From NCBI GenBank assembly GCA_015680685.1, contig MNCI01029492.1, positions 1,149,610 through 1,213,609 of the forward strand: a DNA stretch of 64,000 bases, in the 5' to 3' direction. The stretch comes from Gnetum montanum (lineage: Eukaryota > Streptophyta > Gnetopsida > Gnetales > Gnetaceae). Under the pieces are notes generated by a model, which had not been told where the DNA came from, ran no database searches, and was given only the letters and a program-made list of their open reading frames with translations. Shown piece after piece: positions 19,655 through 31,805 of the stretch (within the stretch, counting starts at the first letter, position 1; every line of letters starts with the position of its first letter). Both the position numbers and the translations under genes were made by a program.

Positions 19655-22590
19655 TATATGGTCCTTCCCAAAGTGTTTGAAATTTGGCTTTTTGTGGCAC
19701 ATGATTAGGATTATATTAAAGAACCTTATCTTCTGGTTGTATTATTACTTTCCTTATTCGTGCATCATGCCTATGTTTGGAGTAATGCTTATGGAGCTCA
19801 TTATGCATTAGTGCTATAAGCTATTTTCATCTAAAAGGTTTAAATTCATGAGACGTTCTTGTTGGGCTAAGCCCAAATCAAGGTCAAGTTGACTGCTAGT
19901 AGCTAAGGTTTGAAGCTCCACCTGAATAGGAAGTGTTGGTAGTTTTCCATAAACTATCTCGTACAAGGACTATCCTATGGGTAATTTCCATGATGTCCTA
20001 TAGGTCCATAGAGCATTGTTAAGTTTAATACTCCAATCCTTGCTAAACTTACTAACCATTCTAGTTAAGATTCTGGTGATTTCTCGATTAGTAACTTCTG
20101 TTTGACCATTAGCTTGGAGGTGATATGATGTAGTTAGTTTATGGTTAATTCCTAGTTGTTGCATGAACTTCTTAAAGGTAACACCCATAAAATGAGTTTT
20201 TTTGTCAAATATGGGCTATCTAGGTACTCCAAATCTATTCACCACATTCTATTGGAAGAATTTGATAATGGTCTTACCTATACAATCTTTAATTGTTGCT
20301 ACCTCTGCCCACTTCATACAATAATCCACAGTCACAATTATGTATGCTTTTCCATTCAACATCAATGTTATGGTTCCCATAAAATCAATTTCCCATATAT
20401 CAAATGGCTCCAAAGGCTATATCCACTATTGTGGCCCTTCATTTATGGTCATTATTCCTCCATCTTTCTAACATTTTTCATAAGATTGTGTAAAGTTATG
20501 GGCATCTCTAAACAATGTGGGCCAAAAATAACCTGCCATTATTAGTTTGAGTATCATTTTGTGCCCTACATAGCGGCCACCACATGGGCCTTCATGGGTG
20601 TCTTGTAGAACTCTCTGTTGGTCACACTCTAGAACACACCATCTAACTAGCCCATCTACACAGATCTTATATAGAGTGTCATTGATTTCCATATATCTTT
20701 TTGCTCTATGAAGGAATTTTACTTATTATTTTGGTTGTTTCTTACTCCAATCAATAGGAACCTCTTGTGTTAATAGATAAGTTAGATCTTCTACTATTTA
20801 TGGCTTCCTTTTCGAATTTACAACCTTTACTATTTTGATAAATAAGTTCTCATTGGGAAACTAGTCAAATAAAGGTTTTTCTTGATCTTGGACATCCCAC
20901 TTTAGCCTTGATAGATGATTAGCTACCACATTTTCGATGCCCTTTTTATCGATCACTATGATGTCAAGTTCTTGAAAAAGAATGAGCCATCTTACCACCC
21001 TAGGACTAACTGCTAATTTATTCATGAGAAATCATATGGCACTCTAATCAGTATGGACATAAATTTGATACCCAAGCACATAATGTCTAAACTTCTCAAG
21101 TGCGTGTACCACAGCCATCAACTCCTTTTCTATTATGGTGTAGTTCATTTGTGACACAATGATGCTTCTATTGGCATAGTGTATATAATAGGGTCTCTCT
21201 TGATCATCTAGTTGTGTCAATACTGCACCAAGCATGTAATCGAAAGCATCAATCATGATGTGAAAAGGCCTAGACCAATCTAGAGCTTGAAGGATTGGTG
21301 TCTCAACTAGTTTCTTCTTTAGAACTTCAAATGCCTTTTCACATGACTCTGTCCATTCGAAGGATGCATCCTTCTTAATGAGTTCCATGGGCGATTTTTC
21401 TATCTTTGAAAAATTCTATATAAATCTTCTATAATATCCCGTGTGGCCCAAGAATGATCTCACATCTTATACTGTCTGTGATGTTTGAGTGATATTCTAT
21501 ATGACTTGAGTTTTCTTAGGATCTACCTCAATACCTTTCTACCAATTGATCTAGAGATTAGTTTCCATACATCTTTTTAGTACCTACTCTAACTGGTCTA
21601 GTGCTTGCTTGAAATCTAGCCCATATGTTGAAAAATCATCCATGAATACCTCGACATCATTTCCAATCTATTTCTAGAAGATGCTTAGTACTAATCTCTA
21701 AAAGGTGGCTAACACATTGCAAAGACCAAAGGGCATTTTTTTGTAGGCAAACAATCCCCATGGACTGGTGAACGTTGTTTTCTCCTGGTCTTCAAGTGTA
21801 ATGCAAATATAATTATATCCATTGTATCCATCTAGAAAACTACAATACTCATGTCCTATGATGGCATCCAAGACCTAATTAACAAATGGCAAAGGAAAGT
21901 GATCCTTGAAGGTTGCAACATTCAATATTCAGAAATCAATGCATACTCGCCACTTACCGTCCTTCTTTGAAACAATCACTAAGGGACTGATTCATTCACT
22001 ATCTGTAATAGGATAAATGAGTCCTACCTTTAATAATTTCTTCAAATCTTTCTTCACTGCTTCTTTTAGTTTGGGATTAAGCCTTCTTTGGGTTTAGTGT
22101 CTTGGCTTGACTGTGGGATTAGTGTATATCCAATGTTGACAAATTCTCAAATTGATTCCAATGATCTCATCGTAAGATCACATGAATGCCATGGGCCATC
22201 TATTAATCATTTCCAACAACTTCCTCTTCTATTCTTTGTTTAGGTTGGCATTGATTATTATCGACTTCTTATTGTTTAGAAAAGCACACTCAAACATTGT
22301 CGGTAGGGCCTTTAGTTCTAGTGGTTCTAGCTTCATATTAGCTGGGATCTCTAATTGTCCCTAGTCTATCTCTTCTTCTTAACTTATTTGTGGGTAAGAG
22401 TGCATTTTCCTTAATTACTCTAGCTTATCAACCTCTTCAATGTAGGCATAAAAATTTGCACTACTGGTTCCATGTACCTATTGGATTGAGTTTCTTCATC
22501 TATAATCAACCACTAGATGCCTTCTTGTTGTGTGGCTGCTGTATATAGACATTTTTGCATACATATTTCTTTTATGCATTTATTGCATGC
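19655..22590 (-). pseudogene. pol: El-2 pol: RT, RNaseH and integrase (broken)
   Basis: Read right to left. Pre-RT linker with INLRICQHWIY (about 22,120). RT with decayed KDHFPL and FLDGY.GY blocks (about 21,900-21,800), SPWG and MPFG..N (21,760-21,720), and catalytic VEVFMDDFSTYG at 21,625-21,662. RNaseH (21,388-21,044) with FHIMIDAFDYMLGAVLTQ, YYIHYANRSI, IEKELMAVVHALEKFRHYVL and VHTD. Chromo-less integrase with zinc-binding HEGPCGGRYVGHK...C (20,620-20,470), core DIWEIDFMG (about 20,390) and QANGQTEVTNREITRIL (20,125-20,070), then NNALWTYRTSWKLPIGYS (20,030-19,970). It stops abruptly at 22590, where an El-4 LTR begins. Stops are scattered throughout. Confidence 0.88.
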
Positions 22591-23388
22591 TGATGAGACG
22601 CGACATGCACTGGGCCGCGATATCGCGTCCCGCCGCCATATCTGTAAATAAGAGGCGGCACTCCCTTCATTTCCCAATCCTGGCTAGAAGTAGCGAAGCT
22701 CTGGCAGATTGATCACTCCAGAGTTAGAATTTTTCCCATGTGCCCGCAGTAGGGGTCCTAGAGTGAACAGCTCTTTATTCGAGCAGCTTGTAACCTGAAC
22801 CCAAGTTGTGTACGGCAATAAAGACGAACTTGATTGGATAAACCTTGCAGCACGTGGTTTCATTTATTGTTGTTTATTTACTGCTTTCCTAGTGCGCACA
22901 AGTACGACTTGATTACGAGCATCTATGGACGTGTACGGCTAGTCAAGGAATCAGCTGCTTGTCGCAACGCATGAGTATGACTTGATTACGAGCATTGGCT
23001 GCTTGGTAACCCAGTAGCGTATTCCAGGATTCTGCGCTTGGTAATCCCAGTGGTAGTCCAATGTGTACGGCTAGTCAAGGAATCGGCTACTCATTGCTAG
23101 GCTAGAACGTGTGATAAGTATGACTTAGTTACGAGCACCCACGGGTGTGTACGGCTAGCTAAGGAATCAGCTGCTTATCACACTTAAGCTAAATAGATGC
23201 CTCAGTATGACCACTTCGAGCACTTGCGTTACGTGTGGTTATCCCAGTAACGATTAGCGTTTGGTAAGCCACAGTTGCATAGTTCAGGGTGTGTCCGGTA
23301 AGTGGGAACGGATGCTGACGCTAGTTAATTTAGACTTAGGACATTAGTTAGAATTAGTTAGTTTCTCAACCCTTTCCCCTGATGAGGC
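22591..23388 (+). repeat. El-4: truncated LTR inserted in El-2
   Basis: Begins with an intact TGATGAGACGCGACATGC terminus and one CCGCGATATCGCG palindrome before TATA-like TCTGTAAATA. It follows the El-9 LTR closely through TTAGTTTCTCAACCC and then breaks off at about 23388, some 230 bp short of the LTR end. No PBS or internal sequence follows; El-2 gag appears instead. Confidence 0.85.
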
Positions 23389-24043
23389 AATGGGAGAATG
23401 GTGCTAACTTTTCCTCCTTTCATGACTCCAGTATTCTTCTCTGTAGGATCTAGTAGAAACTCTTAACCTTGAGTCCTATTTATACTTTGAGTCATTTTCC
23501 TCCTTCTTATGTGTCTTTTCTTAGGTGGAATGTAGTTGAATTTTGATAGGTTCCTCTAATCAAATGATAGGTGTTTGCAAATGAAATTTCATAGTTTTGG
23601 TGGAGTTGCTCAACGACGAATGCATCACCATCAACCTCTTCTAAGACAATAGGAGAGTTGACTTTCTTTCCTTTATTATGGACATGTTTAATTTCTATGG
23701 AAGCATCTCTCTTTACTTGCTTCTCGGTGGGTTGATAGGGTCGTTTTATGTGTTTGGTCACATGATACCTATCAAGTGCTTTACTTAGATTCATGCTCAT
23801 TAGAGTTGTTTGAAGCATGATGGGTGCTGAGCGCTTTGGAGGTAGAACAATGTTACCTTGAAGATCTCTCCACCTTAGTTACCTATCTTAGTAAAAGATG
23901 AAATAAAAATCAGGATAATAAGGATTGTGATGAGCATATGATATTCTTACTTGCATTGGCATACTTAATTCTTCTTCATCACTAATTCTATCATTACCCC
24001 TTTTTGTCTTTTGGCAAGTGATGATGTATCTTTGTTTGAAGCC
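23389..24043 (-). pseudogene. gag: El-2 gag, N-terminal part
   Basis: Starts MASNKDTSSLAKRQKG at ATG 24043. RISYAHHNPYYPDF.FIF then WRDLQGNIVLPPKRSAP matches the family N-terminal domain. 23,818-23,507 reads NLSKALDRYHVTKHIKRPYQ, KDASIEIKHVHNKGKK and VDGDAFVVEQLHQN, and closely follows the El-8 gag at 56,140-56,320. It ends in the HHSPIAS linker at 23,389. The gag core, zinc knuckle and protease (about 1.9 kb by comparison with El-8) are missing between here and 22,590. Confidence 0.8.
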
Positions 24044-24199
24044 ATGTTGTGGTTTAAGGTGTTTGGTTAAGTATGCTTACTTTAGAGTTATTAAAAGATA
24101 TCTACCATGATGTAGCATGTGCTACAATATGGGATAAACGACATCGTAGATATATACCATTGTGGACTAAAATTGACTTTATCAGTAGTCTACCCTTTA
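24044..24199 (-). other. Remnant of El-2 5' leader/LTR edge
   Basis: No clear PBS. GACATCGTAGATAT (about 24,143-24,156) resembles the ACATCGTAG/CATCGTAGATACGATG motifs in the U3 of the El-8 LTR, so only a scrap of the 5' LTR may survive. Confidence 0.3.
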
Positions 24200-24346
24200 T
24201 AGATTCTCTTTCAATTTAATAAAGTGAATTTTTTAATAAAAATAAAATCATTAATACCCAAGTGTGACAAAACCAAGAATCCAAACCACAATCTCCCAAT
24301 GAAGAAATGAGTGTCTTGACCACTTGCTCTACACCATTGGGAGAAA
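24200..24346 (-). repeat. Possible tRNA-derived SINE
   Basis: On the minus strand, CAATGGTGTAGAGCAAGTGG (A-box-like) is followed about 45 bp later by GTGGTTTGGATTCTTGG (B-box-like, compare GGTTCGAATCC), the spacing of a tRNA-type Pol III promoter. An AT-rich tail follows. No second copy was seen in the window, and target duplications are unclear. Confidence 0.35.
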
Positions 24347-25399
24347 TTGTGGATACCTATTTTACAACAATATATACATATGCAAAGAAAATGAGAGCAA
24401 GGAAATAGAATTTATAAGTAGTTTTTATAAAAAAAATTATTGATGGGAGTTAATTCCAACTCCCTACCCTATACAAAGGCGGCCCTAAATGTGGAAAAAA
24501 CATTTATAATGGGTGCTACCAAATGGAAATAGTACATGTGTAGACTAGCTAAGTTTTTGGTTTTGTATGCAATTCTATTAGAATAGTAGGAGGAAGGTAT
24601 TAATTCAAAGGTAAACTATTCATCTATTTCTATTCCTCCCTATTTGCCATGCATAATTAGCATAACATAAATGGTATTTCATCATGAGAGTTGAAAGAGG
24701 CACATGGCTTAACATTTCTCATAAAAAATGAATATAATGATAGTCTCATTGAAAATACTTACACAATCAATGTATTCTTCAACATATAATATTTATAACC
24801 TACCACTATAGAACTCAAAAACCTGCAAAGAAGAAATTAAGATTTTGATGAACCTTCCAAGCTCACAAAACTCCTAGCCTAACTTAGACCTATCCTTGCC
24901 ATATTTTGTTACACAAGTACATCTATCAATTTAGTCTAAATACTTCATTTTTTATCTAGAACATGTCATATAGTACTGGATGCTACACTATAAAATCCCA
25001 ACATAATTTTTGCAAAATGATTGTAAATAGGACTTTTTTCAATTTAAATAGGAACATTATTTCAAATTTTCAATACAATTAAAAGGTATTTTCACTTTTC
25101 AATTACAATTTCTCCTATTTTCCCTTTCCATGTTTAACTAAATATTGTATTAAAATCCTAATCTTAGTTATGTTGTTATGAATAATCATCATTGACATCA
25201 ATAAAGTATATTTACATCTAACTTCAATGTATCCAAATAAAAAATTTAAAACTCACTACAATTATGTGTTACTATTACAAATACATGAATCAAATTATTC
25301 TATCACTATCATCATCATCCTAACCTTGTCTTAACAAAATTGAGGGAGCTACATGAGTTCTCTTTCACCATTCACCTCTTGAAGAGCTAAATCTTTATT
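24347..25399. other. AT-rich DNA without recognised content
   Basis: No sustained reading frame, LTR ends or RT motifs were found by eye. Possible far-decayed LINE flank. Confidence 0.4.
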
Positions 25400-26270
25400 T
25401 ATTTACAATTTCTTTAGATAATCTTCAATTATTTTTTTATTGTCTTTTTTGTATTCTTTATAGTAGTTTTTCTAGAACATTAATGTAGCAAATTTTTTTA
25501 TAAACTCATTATCTAGTCTTTTTTGCACATGTTCAAACCATATAAGATATCATTCTTGGAGCTTATCTAAAATAGAAGCCATTTCAAGTCTTTCTCTAAT
25601 GTTTATATTATGCAATTTACCTCTTTTTGTAACATTCAACATCTAAGTATTTGCGTTTCTACCATACTAATTTGCTATTCATGCCTTTTTTATACTACTC
25701 AATATTCAGCACCCTATAAGATAATATATTTATTCTATAAAATCTTCCCTTTTTTTATTATTGGCATTCCTTTATCACCTAAAATACCACTAACTTGTTT
25801 ATATTTGATCATCCTATCTCAATCTTATTTCTTATATCTTTTATCAATTTCACCATTTGGTTAGAGTACTGAATTTAGGTAGAGAAGTTTGCAGTGAAAA
25901 ACTTTTTGATCTTGAATTATTACTTTTATTACACCATTATTTATGCATTTATTGAACTTGCATTATATCTATTCTATCTTATTAATTTTTAATCCTTTTT
26001 CTTTTAGAGCATGTATGTTAGATTTTCTTTTACACCTTCATGGGCAACTCTAACATACCCTAATCTATAATTTTATTATTATGAATGCCATTGTAAACTT
26101 TACAAGTTATTGTAGAACTTAATACTTTTCTATGATTCTAAGTATCATAAGTTTAATAACAAATAAGAGTGATCCTCTATTTGTCATGTTGAAAGAAATT
26201 TTTTGTTTCCCTACTTATATTTGCCTTATTTTGTTTTTCTTTTTGACTCATACTTAAATTCTATTAATGT
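25400..26270 (-). pseudogene. RTE-type LINE, end of RT (broken)
   Basis: Right to left in shifting frames: GLKINKIE..(E)CKFNKC (about 25,990-25,940), QDQKVFHCKLLYLNSVL and NGEIDKRYKK (25,915-25,830), WIKYKQVSGILGDKGMP-like (about 25,820-25,770), Y.IGAEY (about 25,720), then a VAEMRMLRW-like VETQILRC*ML segment (25,660-25,620) and ERLEMASILDKLQE..IWFEHVQKR (25,590-25,520). This order is the RT C-terminus and tail characteristic of the RTE clade in plants. Many stops; no upstream RT core or endonuclease was found. Confidence 0.65.
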
Positions 26271-26519
26271 TTTTATCATAAACGGATGTTGGTGGGAGGA
26301 GGGGGTGTCGAAGTTCAAAAAAATAAATATAATATTAAAAATTTAAAGTAATTAGATCATCAAAGAGAGAGTCTAAAGAAAAAGTTTAACAGTTTTGGAA
26401 ATGCTTTTTTAGGTTTTCATCCTTATAACCAATCCTAAAAAACCTCTCCTCTAGGGTAAGAAACACATCAAGCCTTACTCCTATTTAGAAGTGCTATCAN
26501 CATACATCAATCAAAGATG
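26271..26519. other. Unassigned DNA with an ambiguous base
   Basis: Contains GGTGGGAGGAGGGGGTG (about 26,290-26,306) and the ambiguous base N at 26500. No gene seen. Confidence 0.4.
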
Positions 26520-29500
26520 AAGAAAAATTTACAAAAAATGCTAAAAGCGTCCCATTCTTGAGCCTCTAAAACAAAAAGAAAATAATATTGTAGAAAACAA
26601 ATTAATTGTTCAACTTTCATTGGGAGCTTTTTTACTTGAACTTGTAACAGAAAAGTAACATCTTTGAGATTCTAGTATTTAACACCTAAAGAGATTCTAT
26701 GGTTATGCTTTTGCTACTAGAAAATGACTACACACCAAAGTTTCCAAATAGACTAGAGAACAAGGGGTTGAAGACAATTCTAAATGTAAAGAAATGAAGT
26801 AGACAAACTAGGTTGATCTCCAATAATAACTTCATTGATACTTGGCTAAAAGTTGTTACAAATTCTAAATGTTCATTTTCAAGTATGTTGAGCAATAGAA
26901 CATTAAGAAAATTGAGAAAATCAGTCTTCACTTTTACAAAGAGGACATTAAGGAGAAACATTTTCCATATGTTTAACATAAGTGTCAATAGAAAGACCTT
27001 GATGAATAAGACATCATAAAAAATATAAATTTTAGAAAATGTTGAAGCTCTCCAAATATCTTATATTTTCCTCATCCAAAAGTGTGATGATAATTGCATT
27101 TTCTTGGCCTTATTGAATTTATTATGAATAAAATCATTTTTTATAATAATCTCATAAGCAACTTTTGAATTAAAAGAAAAAACATATGTGCCATCCTTCT
27201 ATAAAAATAGTAGAAACATCCTAATGCAAATTATTATCAACTTTAAATAAATTCACAAGATTAGAAATTATTTTTTTGAAATTATTTTTTCTCTTTCTAT
27301 TCAAACCATATAGGTTAGAAACTTCATTCCAAGTAATCCATCTATCATATATACATAAATAAGAAACTAGCATGATATCAAATCTGGTCCAAGTGGTACA
27401 TAACCTAAATGCATTAGTAGTCAAAGCTCCTTCATTTATGGGAAACCACCATAGGCTAATTTGCTTAAACATATCTTCTAAAACTATAATATGATTGTAA
27501 TTCTAATATTTACTAAGCTTGCGGGTCTTTCAAATTTGTTCAAGAATAAGAAAACTAGAAATAGAAGTGGCCTAAGGAAAAAAGATAATAAAGAAAGTTA
27601 TCAAAAAATAAACTATTATTTTTTTTACGTTTTACTTGCATAAGTTTATTTCTTAAAAGGAACATCCACGCATTATCTCCAATAATACGCTTTACAATCC
27701 ATATTGCTATAAGAAAAATACCCTGGTTATAACAATTAATGAGGCCAAGTTATCTATCTTTCTTGTTACCGTGCAAATATCTCATGCAACTCTAGAAAAA
27801 CCTTTTCTATGTTACTTAGCAAACCAAAGAAACTGATGGATAATACAATCAATCCTCTCATAAGAACTTTTATAATGATTCTAATAAACTAGAGTAATAA
27901 ACATGAGTTTATTGAAGCATTTGCTTAATAACTAAAATTTTAATAGTAAGGGTGAGCATTTTTTTATCGTTTATCAAGCTTATTTTCAATTTTATCAACC
28001 ATATAATTCCACAAAATAGTAAAACTAGGCTCAAAAGAAAAGAAGTTTCTAAAATTTTGAATAAAGAACTTTTTTTTTCAAGATTTTCCAAGGCTTGAAA
28101 GTAACCCACTAATCAATATTGCTATTACAATAAACATCAAATTTTTGCCAATTATTCCAAGAGATAAATAACATGTAGTAGTCCTCTGCTCTAATTAAAA
28201 AAGTATTGATATGTTACAAAGAACTATTGATCATAAAAAATAATCATCTACAAAGTACATATTAAGCAATTACATACCTTGATCATTAATTAAAATTCCC
28301 TTACTGAAATTCCTTTATACATCATAATGCAAATTGTGTAAAAAAAATTTGTAGCAATAATAAAAGGATAGGGAGCTAAAGGACAACCTTGATGAATTCA
28401 TTATTGAAGAGAAAAGAAGGAACTTAATCCAAAATTAGTAGCAATTTGAGCATTAGCATCAATGAGTAGGGTACGGATAAGTTAAATAAAATAATTACCA
28501 AATTCAAGTTTATAAAGGTAAGAAATAATAGAATTCATTCAATCTTGTCATAAGCTTTACTATAATCTAACTTGATAAAAATAATGTATTAGTTAGTATC
28601 AAAAGCCCACCACATTCCCTCCCAAGCTACAATAACATTATTTAAGATATATCTACCTTTAACAAAACTAGTCTACTTAGATATGATGATATCTTCAATA
28701 ACCTTTTGAATTTAGCAAGCCACGCATTTAGCTAAAATTTTATAAGTATTGTTAATAAAAGTAATAGGCCTCTAATTACCAATATGTTGAAGATCTCCAT
28801 TCTTAAGAAGAAGAAAAATCTCACCTTTATCAATATTTTTACTAGGAAAATTTTTTTTAATGGCTTCTTGGAAAAAATGAAAGAGATCACTTACAATGAT
28901 GCCCCAATGCTTATTAAAAATTCAATAGGAAAATCATCAAAACATTGAGCTCTACCATCTTCTAAACTAAATGTTGCTATTTTGATTTCTTTTAGTGTAA
29001 TTTCTACTTCAATAATACTTTGATATGCCTTTGTTATCAGATGAATATGCATACTAGAGGTCTGGAAGGATTTTTTGCTAAAACCTTCACAAGTAAAAAT
29101 AGAAGATTATTGATTTATTTAAAAAATGTTAATAGTCTTAGGATCTCTAATTATGAAATCACTTATATAAAGTAATTCCAATTTAGGTACTTAACACTTC
29201 CTTTTAGAAATTTGAAAAATTTCTTACCAGGTTCATCTTTGATTTTTACCCAACTTAGGCAGCTTTTAGTGAGAGCACTTTTACCTTTAAAAGTATCCCA
29301 ATATTATTTAGCATAATGAGCTTTAGCCAAGGCTTTTTGAGTTCAAAATCAAAGGAATTCTAGTCTAAAATAATTTGCATTTTCTTTACAAATTTTGCAA
29401 GATCTTCTTCAACTTGACAGTTATGCTTAGTAAATTACTTTCCAAATTATTTAGCATAATTTCTGACTCTACAAGTAGTTCATTAGCACTAGTCAATTCA

Positions 29501-30245
29501 ACCAATATCACTAGTAGGCTTTCTTCTACCTTCTATAAAGACTTAAAAATATTTTTCCTACTGTGTCTTCTAAACATATTAGTATTCATACAAAAAAGCT
29601 CATGCTTTCAAATAGATGAAGAATTAAAACTAGAGAGAGAAATAATTTGACAAAGTAACATCTATATGCACTTTTACTTTTCTTGCATGCTTCCAAAAGG
29701 AAACATTAGAGATGTAAAATCTATCAAGTCAACAATAAATTCTATCATTTCCTTGTTTATAATTACACCAAGTATAATGCTTTTTATTTGAATAAGATGA
29801 AAATAAAGAGTTAACATTAGAAAAAAATATTTTTTTTCTTTGAAATTGCACTAATCTTCTTCTGCTTGAGAAGATATATTAGGATCAAGACCACTAAGTT
29901 TATCTAAATGACTTTCAACCATATTGAAATCACCTCTAATAATCCAAGGAACTTTATGTAGAGATAGAAGCTCGTTCTAAACCTTTGATTAATCTTTTGA
30001 ATTCACTCTGACAAATAATCTAAATAACTCTTCCAAGGTTCTTAGAACCAAAATTCAAAACTTTTCTAGTCTAATTTTTATTAATAAGAATAACAACACC
30101 TCATTTATTAACTTCTTAAGTAGCAAAAAAATAATGTAATTTTTTAAAATGAATTTACCAATAAAATTAATATCATGAGCTAAAATATTAATTTTTTTTA
30201 GGAAAAGAAAATCTAAAGATAAATTTCAGTTTAAAAGATACTCCC
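26520..30245 (-). pseudogene. L1-type LINE ORF2 (endonuclease tail, RT, C-terminus), broken
   Basis: Minus strand. Endonuclease motif VPWIIRGDFNMVESHLDKLS at 29,955-29,890. RT motifs: RPITFINNTYKILAKCVA (about 28,775-28,720), TSFVKGRYILNNVIVAWEGM (28,672-28,610), KLDYSKAYDKIE (28,570-28,535), and catalytic FVDD at 28,243-28,254. Spacing (GDFN to FVKGR about 427 codons; FVKGR to FVDD about 137 codons) fits plant L1 ORF2. The C-terminal third to about 26.5 kb is heavily decayed. The N-terminus lies at 38,674-38,742, displaced by El-5/El-6. Full of stops. Confidence 0.8.
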
Positions 30246-31054
30246 TGATGAGTGGCGAGGTACCCCTACACTCAACCATACAAATACAAGCGTTCTCACG
30301 TGCAATCCGGTCGAACTCCGCAGATGAACTAGTTGTGGCACCTAGACAGTTATCCTTAGGTCACAGTTCATTGTCTTCCCACCTGAACTAGTATTATATT
30401 TGTCATGTCTGGTTTAGTCTAGAGTGAGGTGTATGATGTGGTTCCTAATCTAATGCTACTCCTAAAGGCAATGGAAGGTAATAATTACTAAGCTAAGAGA
30501 GAAAGGGTAAGAGAATCTAGTCTAGCCTAAGTGCGATGAGCATCTGTTCCTTGATTATTCATAGACATCTTGGACTTCGTGGACAACTACCATTGGGATT
30601 ACCAAGTGCAAATCCTAGGTACGCCACTGGGTTACCAAGTAATCACACTTAAATGCTCGTAATCAAGTCGTACTCATTCCGCGTTGCTAGGAGATAAGGG
30701 TGAGAAGAGATTAACTAGGAAAGCAGTAAATAACAATTAAATAAATAAATAAACAAAGTGAATGCTGCAATGATGAAGTAATCTTGATCTTTATTGTTGG
30801 TCATGTGCGTGTCCAAGTACATCACACTCGAATAAAGGATGTCGTACAATTACATTCACCACACTGCGGTAGACACTACAAAATAATCTATCTCTGGAGG
30901 GATCAAACTGCCAAAGTTTCACTACAATCTAACCTCTATTATGAAACAAGGGAGAGCTACTTTTTATTTATAGACATTGTGGTGGACTGCAATATCGCGT
31001 ACACGATATTGCGGGAAATGCGATATTGCTGCAAACACGATATCGCATCCCATA
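30246..31054 (-). repeat. 3' LTR of El-5
   Basis: TGATGAGTGGCGAGGTACCC at the left edge; right edge TCGCATCCCATA next to the PPT. U3 contains CAATATCGCG, CACGATATTGCG, GCGATATTGC and ACGATATCGC palindromes beside a minus-strand TATA (CTATAAATA at about 30,965). Confidence 0.88.
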
Positions 31055-31066
31055 ATACCTCCATGA
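31055..31066 (-). promoter_or_regulatory. Polypurine tract, El-5
   Basis: Minus strand AGTCATGGAGGTAT abuts the LTR, like TCATGGGGGTA in El-3. Confidence 0.65.
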
Positions 31067-31223
31067 CTTAATAAAAACTCGTCCTTGAGTTACAGTGATT
31101 ACACAGTGGATAAGTATGGGATTATTAGATGGAAAAAATGGAATGATGCCGCAGTGTGGGAAGAAAACAAAATAAAGACACAACACACAGAAGAATATCC
31201 TATGATTACAAAATTAGTGGAAC

Positions 31224-31805
31224 TCATGTAGTTCCTGGTGGTGATGGCTCCTCCATAGGTGTCTTTCCCTTTTCTTGTGCTCCAGGTGTTGGGATTTGAT
31301 GGCGTTGAAGTATGGCCTAGAGTTTTTCCTCTTGTAAGGCCTTGAGTGCCTTGGCACACGTGTAAGTTTGCGCTTGTGCCATAGAGGCATCCCAGTCAGC
31401 CTTCTCTTTTTCTTCTGCCACCCGTTTATTCTCTGTCAACATTTTATTAAGTTGCTTGGTTCTGAAAGTGTCCAATTGGTCCTGAGCAACCTTTGGCCCT
31501 ATATTCGGAAGGTTTAATACTTCCAACATGGCTTGAATAGAGAAATCAATAGTCACACCACAATTGTTAACCATGGTGCCTTCTTCTTTATTATGCCAAA
31601 ATTGGTACATTTCCCCTAAGTACCAGGCATCGCTTGTAGAGAGGGTAGGCCTTGATTGTACAACAGCAGGGTCTTCTTGGTGGATACTAAATGATTGTTC
31701 CTCCTACTTTGCATGTTGTTTGGTAGGAACTTGTCCTTCACCTCTCCTAGGTCGTTTGATTACACCTTGAGCAGGCCCTTCTTGTTGTCCATGTTTCGGG
31801 GCCAT
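31224..31805 (-). pseudogene. Env-like 3' ORF of the El-5/El-6 complex
   Basis: Minus strand, ATG at 31805 immediately after GATTGCAG (acceptor-like). Starts MAPKHGQQEGPAQGVIKRPR and ends EEPSPPGTT, TGA at 31224; both ends parallel the El-1 ORF. The middle has DAWYLGEMYQFWHNKEEGTM, VTIDFSIQAMLEVLNLPNIG (compare EALGLPNIG in El-1), then a predicted helical Glu/Lys-rich part (MLTENKRVAEEKEKADWDAS). The residues that follow LPNIG in El-1 are absent here, so about 194 codons remain against more than 900. Two in-frame stops (after KQHAK and after EEKL). Confidence 0.55.

Larger units (their letters stand above)
10810..24185 (-). mobile_element. El-2: old gypsy element interrupted by El-3 and El-4
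   Basis: Minus-strand element in pieces: 3' noncoding 10810-12394, integrase tail 12395-12598, pol 19655-22590, gag N-terminal part 23389-24043. The join across El-3 is exact: the integrase tail stops at AACAA (12599-12603) and resumes after AACAA (19650-19654). The pol and integrase tail match El-8 closely, so both are one family. The outer ends are uncertain. At the left only a GATAT-rich patch with CTTTATTC (about 10870-10940) hints at an LTR; at the right the LTR is nearly all missing. Confidence 0.7.

Noticed and set aside
20156-20545. 129-codon plus-strand ORF
   Set aside because: Antisense to the El-2 integrase core; a matching antisense frame appears opposite El-8 integrase (61,029-61,403), reflecting shared codon content.
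25610-25864. 84-codon plus-strand hydrophobic ORF resembling a membrane protein
   Set aside because: Complement of the decayed RTE LINE C-terminus; hydrophobicity comes from AT-rich antisense.
30784-31071. 95-codon ORF across an LTR
   Set aside because: Lies wholly in the El-5 LTR R/U3; the same DNA in sister LTRs is not open, so no gene is inferred.
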